NCBI GenBank assembly: GCA_009775535.1
Contig: VSPW01000111.1
Span: 1 to 6,536 of the forward strand
DNA from: Muribaculaceae bacterium
GTDB lineage: Bacteria; Bacteroidota; Bacteroidia; Bacteroidales; Muribaculaceae
DNA length: 6,536 bases
Direction of reading: 5' to 3'
Positions within the stretch are counted from its first letter, which is position 1. Each line of letters begins with the position of its first letter. Position numbers and translations under genes: made by a program. Below, one piece after another: positions 1 to 5,885 of the stretch. The notes below the pieces were generated by a model. It was not told the DNA's origin. It worked only from the letters and a program-made list of their open reading frames with translations, and did not search any database.

Positions 1-119
1 CGGAGACATCAAATTCTTTATGTTCAGACTGGCCACACTATACTCTTGACATCACCCTCCCGCCCACCGGAAAAATCAGCTGACCCCTTTTCGGCATGCT
101 GAAAAGGCGATTCGTGAGT
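1..119. other. Non-coding left flank, possibly an old IS end
   Basis: No open frame of note runs through this stretch. An inverted repeat has 7-bp arms CCTTTTC (86-92) and GAAAAGG (101-107) around GGCATGCT. On the minus strand, GGGGTCAGCTGA and TTTTTCCGGTGGG followed by GGGTGATGTCA resemble the repeated GGGTCAG...CCGG blocks found at the ends of some Bacteroidetes IS21-family elements. That resemblance is from memory and weak. Positions 100-127 are repeated at 6269-6296. Confidence 0.25.
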
Positions 120-127
120 CTAATTGC
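100..127 (+). repeat. Left copy of a 28-bp direct repeat bracketing the operon
   Basis: The sequence is TGAAAAGGCGATTCGTG, then three variable bases, then CTAATTGC. It matches 6269-6296 at 26 of 28 positions, both mismatches lying in the three-base spacer. The last eight bases are the outer tip of the IS inverted repeat at 120-140, so the repeat spans what would otherwise be called the IS-host junction. The true element end may therefore lie further left than 120. Confidence 0.75.
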
Positions 128-140
128 AAAAAAGTAGGCT
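120..140 (+). repeat. IS left terminal inverted repeat
   Basis: The sequence is CTAATTGC, six A, GTAGGCT. It is the exact reverse complement of 1199-1219 and matches the reverse complement of 1147-1167 at 20 of 21 positions. A shorter variant with five A residues occurs at 6233-6250. Confidence 0.9.
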
Positions 141-146
141 AAAACG

Positions 147-176
147 CTTGCAGTTATTTGAATACCAATAACTTTG
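147..176 (+). promoter_or_regulatory. Bacteroidetes-type promoter of the transposase
   Basis: TAACTTTG at 169-176 is a perfect fit to the Bacteroidetes -7 consensus TAnnTTTG. A CTTG at 147-150 lies 18 bp upstream and partly fits the -33 TTTG box. Transcription would begin around 182-186, some 12-16 bases before the ATG at 198. A perfect TTTG at 157-160 is too close to the -7 box to serve. The promoter lies inside the IS left end and would serve only the transposase. Confidence 0.55.
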
Positions 177-197
177 CGGTGTTGAAAATTCCATTTT

Positions 198-1112
198 ATG
201 AATAAAAAAAGTGCAAATGGTGCCGGTCTGCGCGCATCAAAAAGAATGGCAGACGAGGAAGCCGTCAGCTTTATAAGTGTCTAGACTGCGGAAGGCAGTT
301 CGTCGGAGGTGACAGGCCGGATTGTGAATCAATAATAACCGGCTACATTGACGGCAACCTGACATTGCGGCAGCTGTCACAGAAGTATTCCCTCTGCGTG
401 AGAACTATTTGGGAACGGCTCAAAGGCATGCGCCACGTACATGTGGTTTCAAAGCACAAAGATGTGGTCATAAATATGGACACCACCTATTGGGGAAGAC
501 AGTTCGGCCTTATGATAATCAAAGATGCGTTCCGCAATAAAATCCTATGGCACAGGTTCGTCCGGTATGAGAGTGTTTCTGACTATCTCGACGGTATAGA
601 CTGGTTGCGCCTGAATGGGTTCAAAATATACGGGATTGTGTGCGATGGTATGCGGGGATTGTTTCCGGCCTTGGAAACCTACAGGTTACAGATGTGTCAG
701 TATCATATGATCCAGATTGTTCGCAGACACTTGACAGCCAAGCCGGATCTGGAGGCATCGGTAGAACTGATGGCCATCACTCATTCACTCAGCAGAACCT
801 CTGGGCAGAAATTCCGCGAGGCACTTTCATCATGGCATGAGAAATGGCGGGGGGCTTTCCGAAAAGAGCGTCGGGGCTGACGGTCGGATGCATTTTACAC
901 ATCCGCGTCCTAGAGCCGCATACAGATCGCTTAAGTTCTATCTCCCTTACCTCTGGACTTTTGAGCATTATCCGGAGTTATGTATCCCCAACACAAATGC
1001 TGCGATATAAAGCCTCAACCAGCGGTTAAAGACTCTTTTAAGGAATCACAGCGGAATATCAAGCCAACGTAGAATGAAGCTGTTGGAGGAATATATTGCG
1101 CGGCACTATTAA
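198..1112 (+). pseudogene. IS256-family zinc-ribbon transposase, inactivated
   Basis: This is a DDE transposase of mutator/IS256 type that would cut and rejoin the IS ends. Joining the frames gives about 304 residues. An N-terminal zinc ribbon (CKWC ... CLDC, about 212-285) is followed by a helix-turn-helix-like part (LTLRQLSQKYSLCVRTIWERL), then the RNase H-like core with Asp in NMDTTYWG (479-481), Asp in VCDGMRGL (644-646) and CQYH. Three lesions are visible. First, ATG at 198 enters the frame only if the A-run 204-210 had eight A instead of seven; frameshifting there is an alternative. Second, six G at 849-854 shift the frame by +1; five would restore WRGLSEKS. Third, TAA at 1008-1010 replaces the codon expected for the catalytic Glu (NAAI-stop-SLNQRLK). 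The frame then stays open to TAA at 1110-1112. The last lesion is a substitution, so homopolymer sequencing error cannot explain it. The copy should be inactive. Confidence 0.88.
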
Positions 1113-1146
1113 TAACTGTAACGAAATAGTTGTCGCATAAAGTAGC

Positions 1147-1167
1147 AGACTACTTTTTTGCAATTAG
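1147..1167 (-). repeat. Inner right IS end
   Basis: The reverse complement matches the left IS end at 20 of 21 positions. It begins 35 bp after the transposase stop and lies exactly 52 bp inside the outer right end, sharing the 17-bp string TACTTTTTTGCAATTAG with it (1151-1167 and 1203-1219). It could be the original right end, with the outer copy coming from a second element or a duplication. Confidence 0.8.
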
Positions 1168-1198
1168 AGGCATTCCGTTGTTTACAAAACACTTTTTC

Positions 1199-1219
1199 AG
1201 CCTACTTTTTTGCAATTAG
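1199..1219 (-). repeat. IS right terminal inverted repeat (outer copy)
   Basis: This is the perfect reverse complement of 120-140. Past it, CACG at 1223-1226 mirrors CGTG at 113-116, so the inverted similarity may extend about 7 bp beyond the 21-bp core with mismatches. It lies 65 bp from the stop codon of the last operon gene, which reads towards it. Confidence 0.85.
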
Positions 1220-1284
1220 TCCCACGGACTGCGTAAACAGAGGGGGCTAGTGATAATGATTTTGACGCCAATAAATACGCCTGT

Positions 1285-1749
1285 TTACTGTTTTGTTAGC
1301 GGCGTTATGAATATGAATACTTGTTGACCATCGCCCGCAGGGAAGTTTGAGAGGAGCTCAAGCTGTTTCACGTAACCTGCGGAATGCTCGCGGATGTTTT
1401 CGGTTATTTCGGTGTCCGATGTGCCGTCTGAGTTTTGGGTGGTGCGTATTATCATGTCGTCTGTCATACTTGACCCATTGAAAAAGCGCGATGCCTGCGA
1501 CATGGCCTTGACCGAGGCAACGCGGTTAAGCGCGGCTTCGGTCTTGTATTTGGCCTTGTCAAGTTTTACCACCGACATAAGGTACGCGTTATCGTAATCC
1601 TCCACTGCCCTTACACCGTCAAACGGCGCATTCTCATACATGCGCACAAGAAAGTTGGTTAGCGCCGTACGTTCATGATTATAACTTTGAGCATAGCTGC
1701 AGAACACACACACACCACTAATGATTGCTATTACTACTCTTTTCATCAT
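1285..1749 (-). CDS. Small secreted protein, LPP20-like
   Basis: A 154-residue protein with a clear signal peptide: MMKR, a hydrophobic core to about residue 17, and probable cleavage after SYA (residue 20). The mature part has no membrane segment or further cysteine. It starts with an amphipathic stretch (HERTALTNFLVRMYENAPF). A helix AALNRVASVKAMSQASRFF (about 72-90) is then followed by an acidic strand-rich part (DGTSDTEITENIREHSAGYV) and a closing strand QQVFIFITPL. That order, helix with regular alanines, strand with Glu/Ser-Gly, then strand, resembles the LPP20/FlgP fold; this is inference, not a database hit. It is the last gene of the operon. Its first 32 bases overlap the end of the membrane-protein gene in another frame, suggesting coupled translation. 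The second ATG (1746) is an equally possible start. Confidence 0.8.
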   Translation of the reverse strand: MMKRVVIAIISGVCVFCSYAQSYNHERTALTNFLVRMYENAPFDGVRAVEDYDNAYLMSVVKLDKAKYKTEAALNRVASVKAMSQASRFFNGSSMTDDMIIRTTQNSDGTSDTEITENIREHSAGYVKQLELLSNFPAGDGQQVFIFITPLTKQ

Positions 1750-2458
1750 TCATTTGCTTATACCAATAATAGTCTTCAAATACGATATAATAGACTCGCA
1801 TCTGCCTTGCATACATTACATATAATTCACTTATACAAAGAAAAATAAGCAATAGTGCCACTACCCTATTTGTTATCAACTTAGTATTTGTTTTCAAAAA
1901 GAAAACAAAAGCTAAAAGTAATGTTGGCAAAACCATATTCCTTACAAAAGCCACCTGTGCCTCCATTACAGGGATTGCCCCGCTTAACTTATTGCTGTTC
2001 AAGAGCCAGTAATAATTTTGGCAATAGTTTTTCTCTGCGATGGGGTAAACTTTGTTTCTGCGCCCAAAGATTTGAAGAAAGAACCTAAAATACCGTTTAA
2101 GTTTAAATGCCTTTTTAAAACCTTCCTCCGTACCGAATTGCCGTTTCCAAAATCGTAGTCTGGCAAGATTTATATGCAACTCATTATTTCTGAATCTGCC
2201 GAATATCAAATCCGATATACAATTGACTATCAGACCGACCACATACGATGCAGATAAGAAAATGACCGCCCCGCAAACTTGACCGATTGCTGTTTGTGAG
2301 TCGCTCACAGCAACCTTACAATCACAAGAATATCGAATGACTGTCTCAAATAAGACGGAAGAACAAGAGAGACGACAGATACAATACACAACGACTATCC
2401 CCGGAATCAACATTCCGAGGAAGTCGTATACAGTCAGTTTTCCAGAAAAACCTTGCAT
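1718..2458 (-). CDS. Inner-membrane protein of unknown function
   Basis: A 246-residue protein with about four hydrophobic segments: 9-29 (VYDFLGMLIPGIVVVYCIC), 58-80, 172-189 and 194-213. Between segments 2 and 3 is a basic, probably cytoplasmic stretch of about 90 residues (RFRNNELHINLARLRFWKRQ, KAFKLKRYFRFF) ending in MEAQVAFVRNM just before segment 3. The opening YDFLGMLIPG and the AFVRN motif recall a loose group of Bacteroidota membrane proteins of unknown function, from memory only. The C-terminal tail after segment 4 is rich in Tyr (RVYYIVFEDYYWYKQ). The start lies 3 nt after the stop of the upstream gene and the 3' end overlaps the next gene by 32 nt. It is the only operon member without a cleavable signal peptide, so it may anchor or energise the exported partners. 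Confidence 0.8.
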   Translation of the reverse strand: MQGFSGKLTVYDFLGMLIPGIVVVYCICRLSCSSVLFETVIRYSCDCKVAVSDSQTAIGQVCGAVIFLSASYVVGLIVNCISDLIFGRFRNNELHINLARLRFWKRQFGTEEGFKKAFKLKRYFRFFLQIFGRRNKVYPIAEKNYCQNYYWLLNSNKLSGAIPVMEAQVAFVRNMVLPTLLLAFVFFLKTNTKLITNRVVALLLIFLCISELYVMYARQMRVYYIVFEDYYWYKQMNDEKSSNSNH

Positions 2459-2461
2459 CGT

Positions 2462-3832
2462 TTATTCTTTTGGCTCAATCTTAAACGACGAGTATTTGCC
2501 GATTTCTGATAAAGGCATAATTACATATATACTGAAAGAGGGAGCGTCACTTAATAACTGATAATCTTTTTCAGCCCCTATTTTTTTATAATCATCAAAA
2601 ACATACCTACACTCTTCTCTATCTCTATGCATCCAGTCAAAGCAATCTTCTATATCACGAGATTTGATTAGAAATAAATTTTTAAACAAACCCGAACCGT
2701 TAATGACCCAATTCCAATCACTATAACGTGATCTTGCGAATGAGAAATAAATATTGGAATCGGGCATTCTAAAAACTCCAACAGAAATTCTAGCTTTTTT
2801 GTCTAAATTTTTAGTATCTCCTATAAGAGAGACATATTCATAGATTTTAAATTCGGAAATGTCTCCATTATTATCCAATATTTGAAATTTTAGTTTTTCT
2901 TTGCGTATGGTGCTGTTTATTTCCATTAAAGCTTTAATCATGGTTTCTCTATCATTACGAAAATAATAGTTCGTATATCCATCACCTTCCTCTCCATTTG
3001 TACACAACCAAAGAGTATTCTTTCTAAAACTGCTTACATCAAGACCTTTGCTTTCCATGTTTGCAAAGCTCATTTTGTCTAATCCAATCTTTGAAAAAGC
3101 GTTATATAAGTAATTAGCGACTCGATTTTCTGTGCCTATACGAGTCCATGAGAGCTCTAAATGGATGACACAGTATTTTTGTGGTTCTGTAAAAATATCT
3201 GAGAAAGCAGATTTTGCTTCCGTAGGTATTTGGGCGAAAAGGTCTTTGACACAACGTTGATCTAATATGATATCATTGATTGAGAATTCGCGTTCTTTCT
3301 TTTGTAAGATAAAAGGCTCGTCTATTTTCATAGACCAAGCCATTGTTGTCCGACATAATTCTTTAACTGCCGGTATCAAGTTTGAAATTGCCTTTAGCTC
3401 ATTCTCTTTTTGGAGATTGAACAGCCTGATCTCCATACCGAAGGTATTGCCGGCAAATTCACATTCGCTACCGTGACTCTTGGCGTATGTGATGAGATGA
3501 GGCAGACTCACAGTTGTATTAGCTGTAACACCATAACCTGTGCCATCGGCCTTTTGATATTCGGATACGATTTTGTATTCTTTTATAGAACCGTTGCTTA
3601 CAGTTACAATCTCATCTTTGACAAGTTCGTCGTTTAGAATCGTTGTATTTGCAGAAACAAATGCTCCGTAAGCTTGTTCGATAGCTGTACGAAGGGCATT
3701 CTTGACGGCATCATCTTTAGTCGGTCCGTCAGAAGATACCGTAAGTGTTATTTCGTCGGTTGCTATGGCTTTTGAAACAAAACTTGTCGCAAGACACAGC
3801 ACAATAATCATTACTTTTAATACTTGCTTCAT
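2462..3832 (-). CDS. Secreted protein with FlgT-N/LPP20-like domain
   Basis: A 456-residue protein from the chosen ATG at 3832. That start gives a clean signal peptide (MKQVLKVMIIVLCLATSFVSKAIA, cleaved near residue 24) and lies 11 nt after the upstream stop. An in-frame ATG at 3910 would bury it behind 26 basic residues and overlap the upstream gene by 67 nt, so it was rejected. Residues 27-115 read like the FlgT N-terminal/LPP20 fold: DAVKNALRTAIEQAYGAFVS, then NDELVKDEIVTVSNGSIKEYKIVS, then GVTANTTVSL. Residues 130-175 hold a helix LQKENELKAISNLIPAVKELC followed by a strand. The remaining 280 residues are mixed alpha/beta and are not recognised. The 3' half is clearly more AT-rich than the first and last operon genes, which may mark a separately acquired or fast-evolving C-terminal region. 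Probable location: periplasm or outer-membrane inner face. Confidence 0.82.
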   Translation of the reverse strand: MKQVLKVMIIVLCLATSFVSKAIATDEITLTVSSDGPTKDDAVKNALRTAIEQAYGAFVSANTTILNDELVKDEIVTVSNGSIKEYKIVSEYQKADGTGYGVTANTTVSLPHLITYAKSHGSECEFAGNTFGMEIRLFNLQKENELKAISNLIPAVKELCRTTMAWSMKIDEPFILQKKEREFSINDIILDQRCVKDLFAQIPTEAKSAFSDIFTEPQKYCVIHLELSWTRIGTENRVANYLYNAFSKIGLDKMSFANMESKGLDVSSFRKNTLWLCTNGEEGDGYTNYYFRNDRETMIKALMEINSTIRKEKLKFQILDNNGDISEFKIYEYVSLIGDTKNLDKKARISVGVFRMPDSNIYFSFARSRYSDWNWVINGSGLFKNLFLIKSRDIEDCFDWMHRDREECRYVFDDYKKIGAEKDYQLLSDAPSFSIYVIMPLSEIGKYSSFKIEPKE

Positions 3833-3843
3833 TGTGTTAAATT

Positions 3844-4818
3844 TTACCAGTTTAGATATACAGTGTTTTGAGGTTGATTTTCTGCCCATTTTTCCGCGAC
3901 TGAGCGACATGCCGCGATAGTTGCCATTGAGCGTGCGTGAGAATTGGCTTGTTCCCTGTCCCTGAATGTTTTTTCATCATTATATTGCTTTATCTTCTGC
4001 TGCCATTCGCTTTCCTTATCCGATGACAACTTTGATGCGATCGTATTGGAAAAAGCCTCTGCCTCTGGAAACGCCGAAGAGTTTATTGAAATCTGATCCA
4101 GCAGGCAGATTGCCAACATAGCCCCATCTTCATCTGGATTAGCGTTCCATGCGTTTTTTGCTTTTGACAGTAGTGCCGTTCCTTCATCGTTGATTTTTAG
4201 CTGATAAATGGTCTGGGCAACAGACATAGCATCTGCATAGCACGAGCTGCATATATCCGGTATAGCCATAAGAGATGCTATTGCTTCATCGTATCTTTCG
4301 CTAGCAGAAAGAGTGTTGGACATTGCAATAATATTCCTGCAATTTTCACTGTAGTATGTATCAATCTTTGTCTCAGCAACCTCAAACATATCCTTAAGAC
4401 CCGTATTTTCCGGTTTTAATCCATTTAGCGCCGTCTGCCATACTTTGGTCTCGTTTGTGCCGATACCTTTCAATTCAAAAGATATTGAGGCATATGTTTT
4501 GTTTTCAATGACATCTCCGAGAATGAAGGTCAATTCGACAGTCTGAGTTATGCGAGGGGGTGTGGTGGGTGCAACATCCTTTTCTATCACATTGCATTTG
4601 GCAAGCATTACGAATCGGACGGCACTATTGCTTGCACCAAAACCATTTTTCGCTATGACTTGCTCCATCTTGGCAATGAGTGATTTTACAGCCTGGTTAG
4701 GGATTCCATCTCCTTTTACTACTGGACAATATGAAATCTTTCCTTCGTTTGCCTCATCAGCCTGAATTTTAAAAGTGGTCAACAGGCATAGTAGAAACAA
4801 AATTATTGTCGCTCTCAT
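3844..4818 (-). CDS. Secreted protein with TPR-like C-terminal half
   Basis: A 324-residue protein with a signal peptide (MRATIILFLLCLLTTFKIQA, about 20 residues). Residues 25-150 look strand-rich (VRFVMLAKCNVIEK, QTVELTFILGD, YASISFELKG) with a helix VKSLIAKMEQVIAKNGF, compatible with a CsgG/LPP20-type alpha/beta fold. Residues 150-290 are helical with TPR-like spacing (ASERYDEAIASLMAIPD, then CYADAMSVAQTIYQL). A CSSC motif sits at residues 190-193 at the turn between two such helices; since the protein is exported it could be a disulfide or metal site. The C-terminus is polar with a conserved-looking ARSMATIAACRSVAEKW. The start ATG overlaps the TGA of the DUF6175-like gene (ATGA), so translation is probably coupled. 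I do not recognise a named family; a scaffold or assembly role is inference from the helical repeats. Confidence 0.82.
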   Translation of the reverse strand: MRATIILFLLCLLTTFKIQADEANEGKISYCPVVKGDGIPNQAVKSLIAKMEQVIAKNGFGASNSAVRFVMLAKCNVIEKDVAPTTPPRITQTVELTFILGDVIENKTYASISFELKGIGTNETKVWQTALNGLKPENTGLKDMFEVAETKIDTYYSENCRNIIAMSNTLSASERYDEAIASLMAIPDICSSCYADAMSVAQTIYQLKINDEGTALLSKAKNAWNANPDEDGAMLAICLLDQISINSSAFPEAEAFSNTIASKLSSDKESEWQQKIKQYNDEKTFRDREQANSHARSMATIAACRSVAEKWAENQPQNTVYLNW

Positions 4819-5774
4819 TTCTCTCCAAGAATTATTATAGCCTCTCCAAGACCACGGATTATTACTTTAGATGCTATATTGTATGGTGCTTTCTGCAGAT
4901 GCTTGCGCAAGGATGTGGCGAATGCGCGTGCGTCCATCGCTTTGCCATTCTTGTCCTTAAGTGGTATGCGCACCTGTTCAAACTGAGCAAACGATTCTGT
5001 GCCATCGCTGAGATTGAAACTACTGTTGACGGTGTTTTGGCGTATCCACTGCTGAATGCAGTCTGTGAGTTCTTCGCCGTCGTACTCAGTTTCAAGGTCA
5101 TTGTCCCAGTCGTCCCAGCAACGTACCGTGAGTACAATCTCACGGCCATTCTTCTTTTGGTCATCATACCATTTATCAAGTTGCTTGTCAAACTCCTTGA
5201 TGTTATCCTTGACAGCCCTTTCAAGCGCGACGGGGATTGCCTCTGTTGATGGTTTGGAATTGCCGGTGGCTGTGGCTATACGCTTATTGGTATATGAATC
5301 AAATGCTTCAAGAGAGAATGATACAATTTTTCCAGCATGGTCTTTCGTTATGTTCCACCACAACTGGATTACGATATCCGATTTCATGCGCCGTTTAAGC
5401 ACGTCAAGAGGACTCTCAGCAATTGATGCCGACGATGTTTTGCTTGACATGGCGTTGTCTTCGGCCTGTTTGACCTTGATGGATTTTATTTCCATTTCGG
5501 CATCTTTAAGACCATACCCCATAGAAGTCAACACGCCTCCTATTTTTGATATCACCTGAGGCAATTCGATGTCTTCAGTAAAGGCACGCTGGTAGTCAGA
5601 TACTTTTTCGATTGAACCCTGATTGTCGAATGATTGTGTGAAATAGCGTTGTGCACACCAATTGTCGCTTGGCAACAACATAATTGTAGGCTTCTTGATC
5701 TGCGCATCGCAGATTAGTGGCAACGAAACTATGCCAATCAGTGTGAGCAATGACGTGACAAAATTGTATCTCAT
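4815..5774 (-). CDS. DUF6175-like secreted protein
   Basis: A 319-residue protein, first gene of the operon. The signal peptide is MRYNFVTSLLTLIGIVSLPLICDA, cleaved near residue 24. The mature protein opens with KKPTIMLLPSDNWC and FDNQGSIEKVSDYQRAF, followed by a helix LPQVISKIGGVLTSMGYGL, a polar AEDNAMSSK stretch, and SDIVIQLWWNIT plus SFSLEAFDSYTNKRIATATG. These blocks match my memory of DUF6175 of Bacteroidota. The pattern of strand, helix 'oldest/newest state' and 'DIVIQ ... DSYTNKRIA' also resembles the CsgG/LpoB/FlgO-type fold. The C-terminal part (residues 210-319) holds REIVLTVRCWDDWDNDL, a helix ELTDCIQQWIRQNTV and FEQVRIPLKD ... KVIIRGLGEAIIILGEK. Full length, no break. No Shine-Dalgarno sequence is visible, as is usual in the phylum. 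The biochemical role of the family is unknown. Confidence 0.85.
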   Translation of the reverse strand: MRYNFVTSLLTLIGIVSLPLICDAQIKKPTIMLLPSDNWCAQRYFTQSFDNQGSIEKVSDYQRAFTEDIELPQVISKIGGVLTSMGYGLKDAEMEIKSIKVKQAEDNAMSSKTSSASIAESPLDVLKRRMKSDIVIQLWWNITKDHAGKIVSFSLEAFDSYTNKRIATATGNSKPSTEAIPVALERAVKDNIKEFDKQLDKWYDDQKKNGREIVLTVRCWDDWDNDLETEYDGEELTDCIQQWIRQNTVNSSFNLSDGTESFAQFEQVRIPLKDKNGKAMDARAFATSLRKHLQKAPYNIASKVIIRGLGEAIIILGEK

Positions 5775-5780
5775 GGTATT

Positions 5781-5885
5781 CTAAGCAGCCGCGGTCATCC
5801 CCTCTTTGGCGTTCGATTGGTTTATAAAGAGAAAAGCGTAGGAATCTGTATCTGTTACCGTCCTACGAACCGAGGCTTCTCGCAT
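5781..5885 (-). CDS. Possible 34-residue leader ORF
   Basis: ATG at 5885 opens 34 codons ending in TAG at 5783-5781, six bases before the ATG of the DUF6175-like gene. The peptide begins MREASVRRTV and ends KEGMTAAA; it has no signal peptide or membrane segment. It runs straight through the terminator-like hairpin at 5837-5867, so ribosomes on it could affect that fold. There is no independent evidence that it is translated, and it could be chance. Confidence 0.2.
   Translation of the reverse strand: MREASVRRTVTDTDSYAFLFINQSNAKEGMTAAA
5821..5867 (-). terminator. Terminator-like hairpin, possible attenuator, before the operon
   Basis: On the minus strand, CGTAGGA (5867-5861), a 17-base loop and TCCTACG (5843-5837) are followed at once by CTTTTCTCTTT, the shape of an intrinsic terminator. 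It lies 63 bases before the first operon ATG. It could end transcription arriving from the right, or act conditionally in the operon leader: the 3' arm plus tail (ACGCTT, 5839-5834) can instead pair with AAGCGT at 5926-5921, which excludes the terminator fold. The long loop and seven-pair stem make it a moderate candidate. Confidence 0.4.

Larger units (their letters stand above)
120..1219 (+). mobile_element. Degenerate IS256-type (zinc-ribbon variant) insertion sequence
   Basis: The element is bounded by 21-bp perfect inverted repeats (120-140 and 1199-1219) and holds one transposase reading frame, broken in three places. Length is about 1.1 kb, in the usual range for one-gene IS256-related elements. 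No matching 8-9 bp target duplication is visible at either pair of candidate ends. Either the element is old, the ends were rearranged, or the true tips lie further out: the CGTG motif outside the left repeat (113-116) is mirrored by CACG (1223-1226) outside the right one at the same spacing. If the inner right end is the functional one, the element stops at 1167 (1048 bp). Family assignment rests on the zinc ribbon, the two Asp motifs, the C-x2-H motif and the NAA(I)-x-SLNQRLK motif of the transposase. Confidence 0.8.

Noticed and set aside
844..1029. Plus-strand frame of 61 codons after the first transposase stop
   Set aside because: The true continuation of the transposase is in a different frame (from 855, through TAA at 1008), which gives a clear C-terminal transposase sequence.
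112..1228. 8-9 bp target duplication of the IS
   Set aside because: The bases before 120 (TTCGTGAGT) match neither those after 1167 (AGGCATTCC) nor those after 1219 (TCCCACGGA).
1233..1288. GTAAACAG/CTGTTTAC inverted repeat as operon terminator
   Set aside because: Arms are 8 bp but 40 bases apart, one arm covers the stop codon, and no T-run follows on the minus strand.
3833..3910. Longer start (ATG at 3910) for the FlgT-N-like protein, giving 482 residues
   Set aside because: It adds 26 basic residues before an obvious signal peptide and overlaps the upstream gene by 67 nt; the ATG at 3832 fits both the signal peptide and the 11-nt gap.
4806..5559. Plus-strand open frames of 147 and 167 codons (4806-5249 and 5056-5559)
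   Set aside because: They lie antisense inside the DUF6175-like gene, have low-complexity Ser/Leu-rich composition and no domain, so they are shadows of the minus-strand gene.
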